From the IMG/VR virus record IMGVR_UViG_3300022602_000444, positions 1 through 23,226 of that record: DNA of 23,226 bases; one strand, given 5' to 3'. The translations under genes were made by a program, and so were the position numbers. The stretch comes from a virus. The notes under the pieces are model-generated. The model saw only the letters and a list, made by a program, of their open reading frames with translations, did no database searches and was not told where the DNA came from. Position 1 is the first letter of the stretch; each line of letters begins with the position of its first letter. Below are positions 1 through 12,100 of this stretch, in pieces.

Positions 1-35
1 CCTTCTATTTTGGCCAGGCCTGGTTGAATAATCAT
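1..35 (-). CDS. 5' end of an unidentified gene (truncated by window edge)
   Basis: An ATG at 35-33 overlaps the stop of the 49-aa ORF in an ATGA arrangement, the usual signature of translationally coupled phage genes. The frame stays open to the left edge and reads MIIQPGLAKIE, then a partial Gly codon. Only eleven complete residues are visible, so no function can be given. The support is the coupling geometry and the strand agreement with all upstream genes. It may instead be chance, because short open frames are common in such sequence. Confidence 0.45.
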   Translation of the reverse strand, partial: MIIQPGLAKIE

Positions 36-181
36 GCTCGTTTCTCCACAAACTTTTCTTTTGTGTTTGGATCAAAAATCCTTACAAATCCTTCAACCGA
101 AATACTTCCTGTTTCATTGGGCCGTTTAGGTGCAGTTTTAAGTTCTAGTACGGGTTGTGTTGGCGTTTTATTTTCAGTCAT
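32..181 (-). CDS. small 49-aa phage protein, unknown function
   Basis: The ORF begins at the ATG at 181-179, 16 bases after the stop of the giant gene, and ends in TGA at 34-32. A longer reading from an ATG at 283 is possible but would overlap the end of the giant gene by 86 bases, so the internal ATG is preferred. The protein is hydrophilic, starting MTENKTPTQPVLELK and ending in the segment GFVRIFDPNTKEKFVEKRA. That segment resembles the start of short phage proteins that, from memory, read like G-hydrophobic-K-I-x-D-P...V-D-K-R-N-A-I and normally continue further. Here translation stops right after KR-A. It may be a true short gene or one shortened by a frameshift. It sits just downstream of the baseplate genes; its role is unknown. 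Confidence 0.6.
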   Translation of the reverse strand: MTENKTPTQPVLELKTAPKRPNETGSISVEGFVRIFDPNTKEKFVEKRA

Positions 182-185
182 GATA

Positions 186-193
186 TATTTACC
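186..193 (-). promoter_or_regulatory. GGTAAATA leader before the 49-aa ORF
   Basis: On the minus strand GGTAAATA is followed by TATC and then the ATG at 181. The same octamer at the same distance precedes gp25. The GGT could be a weak Shine-Dalgarno sequence, or TAAATA could be part of a T4-like late promoter. If it were a promoter the start site would fall almost on the ATG, so a ribosome-binding role is somewhat more likely. Confidence 0.35.
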
Positions 194-197
194 TAGA

Positions 198-3100
198 TCA
201 AAGTCCACGTAGGAATCTTGCGGCTTTTGTTTGTGTTTCCTGCAATGGTACGCCATTACTCGGAGTACCTGATCCAGGTGCATACCAAGTTACTCCTCTG
301 CGTACTAAAATAGTTACTTCTGATCCATTTGCAGGTGCAGTAACAAATGTTACCGTAACAGGGTTATCGTTTGTGATAGTATACCCAGATGTTTGCAATG
401 ATCCACCAACATATACTTCTACTGTTTGATTTCTGATATCGCTAGGTTCTTGAGATGTGTCAATGTCATTGGCCACAAATATTGTTGTTGACCCGTCGCC
501 CAAAGAGTTATTGGCAACTATATAATTTTGGTAGTCCACTGGTAGTAGATTTCCAGGACCTATGTTATATACTGTGTCACCCACAGCATGCGGTGCAGCG
601 GCCGTTCCTGCAGTACCCCTTAGCAAACTGCTAACAGTATTGTCAGTGGTGTTTCTAATACGATACATAATACGTTCGCCGCCAATGGTCAGTGCTCCCC
701 ATATATTATCTGCTAAATTTGGTTCAATAAGTGCATTTGCATTGGCCACATAAATTATGTCATCTGTAGCGGACACTGATTGTGTCACTGTTGTGGTTGT
801 ACTAGCAGTTATCCTATATGTAGCTTGTACTCCGCGCATGTCTTGGAATATCCGAAAAGCCATTGCTTCTGGTACAACATATTGTGTAAAACTTGTTATT
901 GCTACAACGTCAATTGTACTTATTACTGGTCCTGTTAGTGTAATGGTACTACCTTTTACGGAATACCCATCACCATTGAACAACCAATGGCCATTGACAG
1001 TAATCAAAATGCGCTCTGGATTTAATATAGGAAATCCTACATCAAATGTATTTGTTTGTACAGGTACAGATGTGCCGTAATCAAAAGATCCTGATTCAAA
1101 ATTTGTTGTTCCAGAATCAAACAATGTTGTATCAAATCCTTCACCAACATATACTCCGCTTGAAGTTGGTCCAACAAATACTTGTGTCAACAATTGTTGT
1201 TCACGTGTATCGTTCCAGGTAATAATTTCAATGATGTCTCCAACTTGCGGACTTAGACCAGCAGCAGGATTGAATGTTAGTTGATCGCCTGATATTGAAT
1301 ATTGTGCAGCAGTGCTGACAGAAATCAATATTGTTGATCCTGTTGCAGCAGCAGTAGTCAAAGTTATTGTACGCGGTGTTGCGCTAACGTATGCATTAAC
1401 CACATAGTCAACATTTAAAGTCAAACTTTGACTGTTTACATATACTGTAACATCTGAATCAGAAATTATACTTTGGTTATATCCGCCATTGTCTGGCAAT
1501 GCGTAAACGGTTTGAGAACCATTACTAATATAACTTATTCCTTCAGCAGGGCGAGCACGAACACCATTTCTGGTTATTATGATATTAGCAGGATTCGTTC
1601 CTTGCAGACTATTTGTTAGTGTGTAGGTCAGCACAGTCGAATCAGTGATTGTGATAGTTTGAAACACTGGCAGACTCCAACTATATGTTGGGCCTGTTGC
1701 TGCATAACCAAGACAGGTTAAATTAATTCTGTCTGTTGAGCCAAATGAATATGCAAAATTTATTTGTGTTTTATTTTCAGAGTAAGTTGCATAAGTGTAG
1801 TCAACTCCTTCGACCAGTGGGCCATACTCACCATCATAGATAACAAATCCGCTGATGGCACTGATAGGGAAAGGTATGATTATGATATTGCCAATATCAG
1901 AGCCGACATAGGTATTGCTCAATAGTTGATTTCCACCTCCTGTGGCAACAACTGCAATTTGGATAATATCACCTGCGTTAGCACCTTGCGTTAACGTATA
2001 ATTATAGTTGACCCAATCATATGCACTTGGCTCAACTCCTAGACCAGTGGTAATATTCCATGTCAATACGACCATTGGGAATGGTAACAAATCTCCAAAG
2101 TATGCCACAGGATTTGCTGGATCGTAAACATAACGCTTTCCGATAAAAGGAAAACCAAACCCTTGACCAAGCCAATCTGCTCCAGGAGTTGTATAAACTC
2201 TGAAATCTAGTGTATCAAATTCAGCACCAGGAACTAGTTCTTCTGGAGCATGACTGCTATAAGGACTTATATAGGCACCACCTGCGACATTTATATCAGT
2301 GGGTCGTGTTCCAAGATACAAATCCAGATACAAACTGCTGTATTGAACGTCTAAGATTCCAGGATCGTATGTGATAAATCCCGCTGGGCTAATAAAATAG
2401 TTATCCCAGGGATTGATATCAAAATTGCCAACATCAAATCCTGTGTTTTGTTTGTAACTGGGTGCAGTGACTTGAACGCCAGGATAGTCAATTCCGTTGA
2501 TTAATAAAGGTAAACTTAATCCAGGCTGATTTTCTGTGGGAGTATAAAATCCCATGGTACGGTTTACACCACTTAACGAATCTGCGCTGACTAATGTCCA
2601 TTCACTCGGCAAGAACTGTGTAGAAGATTGTGTAGCTTTGGCACTCCATACTACATTAAGATACCGTACTTGTGTACCTTGTGTGTAGACTACGTTAGAT
2701 TGCCATTCTACTATGTTACTCTGATATTCATATCTATCATATTTGATCACCGTGCGTATTGATCTAATAAGACCATTGCCCATTTGTGCAATAGCAATTG
2801 CTCCAGATCCAGATGTAGAAGTAAAAGTTATTGTTGCAGTGGTACTATACCCTTGACCTGGAGTTATAATGTTTATAGCAGTGATTACTCCTGATCCGTT
2901 TACTGTTGCAGTCATTGTGGCTGGTATAATACACGTGCCAGAAACAGTTACTGTGGGAGGATTGTTATAATCATATCCAGAGCCTCCGTTGACAACGACC
3001 ACATCTTGAATTTCTAACAAGTAATTGTTGTACCATTGATTCCAAGGAAACTTCAACCAAATTGCAGCATTGGCTGCAGCATCACTGTTGAAATTTTCCA

Positions 3101-6100
3101 CGGTGCTAAGTGAACTAGTATATGGAGTTAGTACTGGGCTAACAAACTGCGGAATTTCTAAATCAGTGTCCCAATAAGCCGGAACATCATAATCTGTCAG
3201 TGAGCCGTCATATACATCCATGCCGTTGTAGATAAGATTAAAATTTAGTATTTGAGTATGGTAAGGTTTTACTTCTTGAATATAATCTTCAACAAAAGTT
3301 TGATTATCAGGCTGGTATAACTGATATGGTAGTAGTGCTCTTATTTTGTGATCTACATCAATGTAACTGGTTTTTATCAACCATTCTGGTGAAGTGAATT
3401 CACTGTAGATAAAATTAAACATCAAAATCAGTGATTGATTGCGCTCTAATAACAAATCGTCTACATAAATTTCTTCATTTAATGCACGAATGATCTGGCG
3501 AGTTTCAATCACAGGTTCCTGATCAAAATATTGTGCATCAAAGACTTCAGCATCAAATCCATATGGGCCTAGTGCATAATTCCATAGCACTGAGTCAAAT
3601 GCAATAGTTCCATCTTGAAGAGCCACACGAGTCCAACCAGTGGCTGTTCTTTGATAGATTTCAAATTTACCTTGACTGTTTGCAGTGACTTTTACGCTGC
3701 TACCAATGGGTGCAGTTGCCAGTGTTAGTGTGCTGAGATCTGCGTAATTGGCCACAGTGGCCACTATCTGTGTGGAACTGTTGTATCCTGGCAGGTACCA
3801 GGTAATGTACGTCCAGTACAATGGGGTATCATAATTTTGTATGCGTACAAGATCAAGCACTCGCTGGCCAGGTAGGCCGCCTTGTGCAACTTGGTAAATT
3901 GTCCAACGACCGCTTTGACTTGAATCTGAATCAACCAAATACAAATAGCCCAATGGAACTTGTGCAAGATTTTGATACCCCAGTACTTCTAAATTAGGTA
4001 CTTCAAAATTCCATGCTCCTGTATTGGGTGCTGGTTTTGATTCTGAACTGTTGAGTAAATTAAAACTACGAGTTTCACTGATAGGATACTGTGCCAGCAC
4101 ATTATTTGCTCGTGTCAAATAATTTTGCAATGCCACAAATCTATTAGCAAACATGCTTTGACGTGGTCTGAATTGAACTCCGTACTGTTGTCCAGGACTT
4201 AACATGGGATCTGGTACAAGATTACCCAGCGTATCTACTCCGCAAAAACTGTCTAGTAATTTGCGATACAAATTGGCATTTAAAAAACTATCTGGGCGAC
4301 CGTCGGCAATAAAAGCATACTCAACGTGCACATCAGCCGTAGTTGCTTGCCGATCATATCCAACATGTAATATAGTATCTTGAGCTGACAATAAACTGTT
4401 GGCATTATAAATGGCAATAGTACTGGCATTTAATCCAGCTATATACGGAATACCACTGCCAATGGGGTTTGAAATATAACCAGCAATACCTGTGGTACTC
4501 AGAGTTTTTCCTACTGCGGTGTTTATTGTAGATATTCCTCTTACCCAGAAGTAATAATTTGTGACAAAAATTCCGTTTACATCCACAGTGGTTGCCACAG
4601 TGTAGCTGATTGTGCTGAGTGGAGTACCTTGACCTGTGTAATTTGCAGGCGCCACTGAACTTTCTATCCACTGATAAATGTCTACATTACTACCTGGAAA
4701 TAATTGTGCCCAACGTTTACTAGCATACACAATGTCATCTTGGTTGGGATTGATAAATCTCACACGGTTGGTATCCCACCAAATTTCTCCCACATGGGCA
4801 GCGCCCCAACTGGTTCCTACATTGTGCACTGAACCTTGATTGTAGTTTGCAGGATCTACTGCACCAATGTAATCTATGTTTTGCCTTGCAGCGCCTAGTA
4901 TCTTTCCCTGGAGTGGGTCAATAAAATCATAATATGTTTGTGTACTGTTCAACAATTTATCGTAGCTGTAAACAGAATCCAACAAGTTTGTATCTACCAC
5001 TGGTTGCTGATAGTATTTTACTTCCCAAGCAAGTGCTCCTGTGGGATTGTCAAACACATAAGCTTCACCATAATTTGTTGTGCCGTTGCCTAAATCGCTG
5101 CCAGGTGCTCCTACTAATAATCTCCCTCCGACGTAGTTTACTGCTGTTCCAAATTGATCACCAGTCAATAATCCACTGTTATATATTTGTTGTCCAAATA
5201 TAAAAGCTCCTGGGTTCATCAATGAAACTGATGAGCTAGGCAAATAATCGTAGGTGTATGTTACACCACTGTTTGCAATAGCATCAAAAAATGTTGTGCT
5301 TCTCTCATCAAAATAAGTGGTGCCACTGTCAAATGTCATTTGTTCATAGACATTGCCGTTTGGAGCACCAACCACAAGATTTATGGCTCCAGAGTTTACG
5401 CTGATACTGGTTCCAAAATATGCATAATCAGTAGGGCTTGGACTTAGTATATCTTGCGTCCAAACATAAGTGGTAAATCCAATTGCATCAAATGCACTGT
5501 TTACTAGTCCCGGCAATACACTGAGTTTGTTAAATGGTGATGCAGATGTGGCATTTATCACAGACACAGTCATTCTGCCAGATATAACACTAATTGCAGA
5601 TTTTGATGCAGGTGCAGTTGTAAACAATATTTGTTGAGTATTGTTGTTATATGTGTAATCAACTCCTGAAGTTTGTAACACAGAATTTACATACACCACT
5701 GTGGTATAAGAGTCTGCAGCAGAATACACAGATCCTACATTGTACACTTGAGTAGTACCGTCTCCAACAAATAACACATCAGGAGTAATCGACGCCACTG
5801 CGTTTGGAACATTGGCAGCATTGATTGCTGCAACCAACCCTGCTATGTTGTTGTTAGGAATGGATGGTACAGCAATTTCAAACCCATTGATTCTAATAGT
5901 GTGACCAGCAGTCAGTGGAGGATTGGCAATGGTTGAAGTTGTGACACCATAAATTCTACTTTGATTTACTAGTCTTTCAACCATGCCTGATTCAGGAGGG
6001 CCAGCCTGACTACTTGTTGGGGCGCCAATATACACACTGCAATCATTGGGGCATATAACCACTGCTGATCCAAAAGCTGATGCAGTAGTAGGTGTTTTAG

Positions 6101-9100
6101 CAATAATTTTTTCGATCAAGTTAAATTGATTGGTTTCAATTGTAAGCGTATCTCCGATAGTTAATACAACATCAGAGCTTAGTACAATATTGCTTCCACT
6201 TATAGTATACTGGCCGTTGATATATTGAGCAGTATTTGTCAAATACGCATTGTTCAACAACACTGCAACAGGTGCAGTAACTGACCCTGGAATTGCATAG
6301 GTGTTTTGCGTTGTGCTGGTTATTTGATAATTTATCAAACTACGATCGTATGCATATACTGCTCCAGCATCTGACACTGTGCCAGCGGTGTCATTGATTG
6401 TGCCGATTATTAATTGGCGACCGTCGGTAGATGTAGTTATACTAGAACCAAATACTGCATCCATGCCAAGATCACTGCCGGTGATTGAGTCAACGTATTG
6501 CCAGTATGTGCTAGCAGTTACTTCAATGATTGCACCTGCATCTGGAATAACAACAAATGTCAATGCCCCAGCAGTAAATGTGTAGTCAATGTACGGTCTT
6601 TGTAATACTCCGTCTACAATGACTGTAAACGAATATATGTCAGTAATAGTATAAAAATATGTAGCTAATGCAAAATTATTATTTGTACTAATTCCGGTAC
6701 CAGAAGAAGTAAATTCAGTTATTGCTCCCAAATTTACTCCGGTCACTGTTATGACCAAATTATTTGCACTTGATCCATCAGGGCAAACCTGTGTATAACT
6801 TATGGTCAAAGTATTGCCAACTGCATATCCAGTACCACCATTGGTTAGTGCAGTATTATAAACTCCACGAGTATTAACTACAGTAAATTTAGCTCCGCTA
6901 CCAGATCCTGTGGTTGAATTTTGTTGCACATTAACATAAGTTTGAGTATCAAGTTGTGCATTTTGTCGACGGGCAATAGTTAAAGATAGTCCTGAAAAAG
7001 GAGCAGTATAAAATTGTATTACATTTGAATTAATATAATAATCAACTCCGTATTTAAGAACTGCATTATTGAGACTAACTCCAATTTGATTCGGGTGTGA
7101 CGGATCTATTAAAATAGAGTCAGACCAATTAAATGCAGTCTGTGTGCCGTTGGTTGTATAAGTCACTGATTGGAACGGAATATCAACTCTGCTATAAGCG
7201 TAAACTGTGTTGGCGCCAGGTGCGCTGATATATATCCAATGCTCGTTTTGACTTATTGCAGTCACTGCGCCAAAATTTATAGCACTGAAATTTTGATCTG
7301 GTGCTACCAATAATTGGGTTTGCAGATAATCGTTAGTTCCAGGAACTTGATACAGTACTGTTGCATATCCAGCATTACTGTTACTGGCACTGGCACCTGC
7401 AACGGCCCAATTTTTGCTTCCAAACATTACACTATTTCCGTACCCTGCGGTATCGGTAGCAGAAAGTGATAGTATAATATTGTTTACATAAGGTACTGTA
7501 TTAGATTTACGATATGTATAAATTAGTCCCGAACCTGAATTTGCGTTTGGACTACCTACTAGAACACTGTAATGATCTATAGTTTGACTTATACTTGTAC
7601 CAAATAATGAATTATCAAATAATTCATAAGGTTTTAATAAATCAGTTGTAGAAAATGGTGCAGTTTTTTCTAGTACTTCCCAGTGTCCGTTGCCATCATT
7701 GTCAACCCAGGCAGTAGCACCCGGAACAAGTGCCTTGGCATAAGGAAGATTAATAATGTTGCTGGCTTGACTTACTCGCATACTTTCTAAATAAAATACA
7801 AGTCCAGTACCAATAATTTGACTTTGATTGGTATTAGTAAACGCAAATGCAATAACAACAGTAGTAGACGATGGTACGCTTAAAACACGGTATACACCGT
7901 TTACTGCATCATTAAAATATTTTATAATAATTGTATTACCAATGGCTAGTCCGTGTGTTTTATTAAACTGAACTACACTGGTTGCATTTAAATTATTACT
8001 GAGTACATTCATCTGTCCCGGAACTTGTACACATCGATATATGCCCCAGTCGTAACTGTTAATTTGTGCTACCCATATAACAGTACCATCTCCAATGGTA
8101 TTAATGTTAGCATCAATGTTTGCTGGATTGTTCAGATTGAATACTGTTATATCTACATCATTTATATTCACATAACCAGCCGACGGCAGTGCAGTGTCAA
8201 GATTTGTGTTATACGTAGTGGGTAGTATATCTGTTGTGGGTATTGCATAGCTTTCGCTCCACAAATTACTCAAATAAATTGTTTGATCAGCTTGACTTGT
8301 TTCGCCTGGTTGAATAATTTGTACGGTGCTAGGATTGCTAGTCAATAATGCTTGATTAAGATTTATTTCAAACCAACTGCGATTGGCATTGGCTCCGTAG
8401 GTGCCAACTAGTATTCCCCAATTTTCATAAATGTTATAATCACCAGTTTCTCTGCCTAAGTTTGCTCGAGTAAACAGTTCAGCACTAAGATTAGTACCTT
8501 TGCTGCCAATAAATCCTTGATATATTTGAATTTGACTTACGTCATCAAGATTCAAATCAACCATGTACTGTCTTGGTCTGAATCCAGTAAGTCCAAATGC
8601 CAATAAATCATTGTCGCTGGCCAAATTGGCATCATAAATGTTATAACTATTGGCTTGTTGATCGGCTTTGTTGGGAATGTTAGGTAACAATCCTTGATCA
8701 ATCATGGCATAATTACTTTTAACCCAATTTGCATAATCAAATGTTTGGCTGGGTTGTATAATATTCAGTGCGCTCCAGTAATTATTTTTGTAAATTACTA
8801 TTTCACCTTTGGTGTATTTTACATTAGGTTGCCACTGAATAACATTATTTTGATTTAAAATAAAACCTTGTGCATTTAGTGTGCCGTCCCAGTCACTGCT
8901 GATGCTGGATTTCCATGCCACACGATTTTGCCGTTCAGCAGTTATAGGATCATAAATCAAATCATTGAAAATACTCACATTATCTAGTACTGCCATATTT
9001 TCATAATTGGTGAATTTTAAATCCAAATAAGAAATAGTTTGATTAGTAGCAGACGATATACTAAATGTATCACCATCACGAACAATAATCAAATTGTTTG

Positions 9101-12100
9101 ATTTGATACTTTGTTTATTTTGATCAGTTAATTGATTTTCAGGAGTCAAGCTTGTGACTGCAGCTACAACTGCTCCGGGCTGATACACTGAAATTTTGCT
9201 ACCGCCAGGATTCAAATTGATAATAGTGCCGGGTGCCCAGCCTTGTTGACTCCAGTACAGGAATTCCTGAGCCATTTGTGGCCAGTTAAGCACATAACCA
9301 TTTTGTATGCCGTCAAATACCATGCCTTGACTGGTTAAAAATACTCCGTAACTCAGGATAAAATCTACAACAATGGCAGCATTAGAAAAATTATATCCAT
9401 AAGGAACATTAACAATATTATTTGTGTATTTTGCAGGTACTGTTACAGTTATTCCGCCTGCACTAACAGTTTGTGTTATATTGTTGGTTGAACTTACAAG
9501 AGTAGGAAAGTATGGTTGTACGTTACTATATCCATATACACTGAATCCTGATTCTAATTGTTGAACAATTATCGAACTGTAAACAACTTCTTTAAAAGGT
9601 TGATTGGCGTACAATAATAAATTCCAACTTTCAGGAGGTAGTAACAAACTGGCATTTTGACTTTCAGGGCTAGATTTTTCTAAATAAATGCTGGCGTATT
9701 TCTTGTCTGTAAATCCAGCCATTCTATAGCAAAGTCTTACATCAAGATTAGCCAGATCTTGTGTCAATGCAGAAGAAGAATTAACACCAAGTTGTTGATT
9801 ATAATCTATTATCCAATTAATATAACTGGCTTTGCTTGAGCCGTTGCCGTATACTTGTACTTCGTTGGCATTTATTCTGTAGCGATTGTTGTAGAGATAT
9901 TGATCAAATTCTGCGTTATAACGATATAAATCTCTGTCAACAAACAGGCTAAAGAATTCAGCTGGTCGTGTCAGTGCCAACAATCGCATGACTGCAAAAG
10001 GATAACTTGAGCTAGACCACCAAGCAGCTTCTGTGGGACCGCCATCGCCAACTACCCAGCTTTTACGCCAAGAATTAGGATCGTATTGGCCAACTACACT
10101 GTCTAACGGACTTAGCAATGCACCTTGAGAGTCCACCGGAATTACTGTGGTTAATCCAGGGCGTGCATATTTTGTATTAATATAAGGAGCCACAGGGTCT
10201 GCAATATACCCAGCTTCAAGGTCTCCCCATAATACCAAGTTATCACTGGTATAAGGAACAGGACCATAACGTGAAGTCCACCATGTGGGTTGTTCAGTGA
10301 ATCCTAGCATTTCCCATGGTGTTAAATTAGGACTTGTAGTATCGTAAAAATATCTATAAATTCCTCGCCATGCACCTAACAATGGTTCTTCGTTGATTTT
10401 ATTGCCAGCAACACTGTAGTTGTAGGTAAAAGAATTTGACGCAATATAATTTTGTGTTTTGTAATCTACTTTATTTTGCCCAACCCAACTTAAAAAACTC
10501 TCTCCAAGTATTTGTGTAATCTGTGCTTGTGTGTAGTCAGTTGTTCTAAAGAATCCAGGGATAACATCATCAGCAGTTAATGGAACAGGATTTCCGTCAT
10601 TTTTAAGATTATCGTAAATTCTCTTTTCAAATTCTAATAGAATTTCATCTCTGAAATCACCAAAACTTAAAGTTATACTACCGTCGTGTCCTTGTATAAC
10701 CAACGTTGGATTTAAGTAATTTGTATCATAAAAGATTTCTGGTTTGAATTTAGGATATAGTCCTAACTTAGTTGGAGTGTTGGGCACGTAGTTGCCAATG
10801 GTACTACTATATTCGTTGATAGTAACAATATCTCCAACGTTCAACGGCACAGTTATAGTTAGTACTGGACTGTCAGGTGAAACTGTATAATCGTAGTTGC
10901 GGACTAGTAATACATCGTTGAGATATACCAATAACCCTAGATAGTTAGATTCGGTAAAATTATAAGTTTGAACAGTGTTAAACACTGATGTTGTTATTTG
11001 AGATACAGTTGTAGAATTTGAAACAAAAGTACTACCAGTTGGCAACATGTCTGACCAATAAAAAGGACTCAGACTGGTTTTTCCGACGGTAATTTGTGCA
11101 ATTGTAGAATCTAAAATTTCTGGAATAGTCATTGTGCCATAATCATTGCTGATCACTGTGCTTAATAATAAAGATTTAAATTTAATATATTCTCTGCTGT
11201 TAAAATCTAAGCTTGCAAATATATTGTAATTAGGATCTCGCATAAAATAACCAGCCAAAGTCATAGGAGAACTTTGTTGCAAAATCTGCAGACCATATGG
11301 AATTATGTTACCAAGATCTCTAGTGTTGTTGGCACCAATTACTGGGCCTTGCAAAGGAATTAAATTTTGTGCTATAGTACTATAGTGATTACGAATAGTA
11401 CCTAATGTAAATTGTTTGCTATTTCCGTTGAGAGGATTATTTTCCAAATTAATAGGCACTTGGAAAAATCCTTGATTACTAACTTGATCGCTAAGAACTT
11501 GTATTTCGATTAAGTCTCCGGGTACGTATGCCGTTAACCAGGTAATAGTAGTTGTGTTAGCTGTTGTAGAAACCCTATAGTGATAAGATTCTTGGAACGT
11601 GGCATTTACAAATACTTGTACAGCAGGAACAACATTGTTGGTACTAACTGCAATATCTAGCTGCGCAGGTGACCCATCGTACACAAATTGAAACTGTTGT
11701 CTAATCTGACTTTGTGTAACAGCTGTTTGCCAACCAATTTCTCTTTGATATGTAAGTCTAGAACTGTATTGTCTTACAAATCCAGAACTCAATGGAACTG
11801 TTTGTCCAGCACTGTTTATAGTGTAGTTAAAAGAATCTGCATATAAATTATTGTCAAAAACAATATCGCCAATATTAGATAAACTCAAATAAGTCAGTGG
11901 AAATCCCAAATACAGATCTAACGGGCCTGACCCCACTGCATAGCTAAACAACGAACTACCATGAAAATTTGTACTAGGGTATGTAATAGAATCACCAAAA
12001 CTAACTCCATTGGCATCATATATGTTAAACTGTGGAGGCTGATTTACATTTAATTTTTGTTGTTCAATTATCCAATTTAATCCATCAAAGCTAAAACTTT

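Noticed and set aside
10-24. 15-base sequence ttggccaggcctggt, repeated at 15690-15704 and containing a 10-base palindrome
   Set aside because: Both copies encode Pro-Gly-Leu-Ala in coding sequence and one such repeat in 23 kb is near chance expectation; no third copy or flanking symmetry was seen.
32-283. 83-codon version of the small left-end gene starting at ATG 283
   Set aside because: It would overlap the giant gene by 86 bases and its first 34 residues look like out-of-frame sequence; the ATG at 181 sits just after the giant gene's stop with a leader element.
5046-7607. Diversity-generating retroelement target within the Asn-rich giant protein
   Set aside because: Asn-rich codons are widespread and not concentrated in a short block, and no reverse transcriptase or template repeat is visible in the window.
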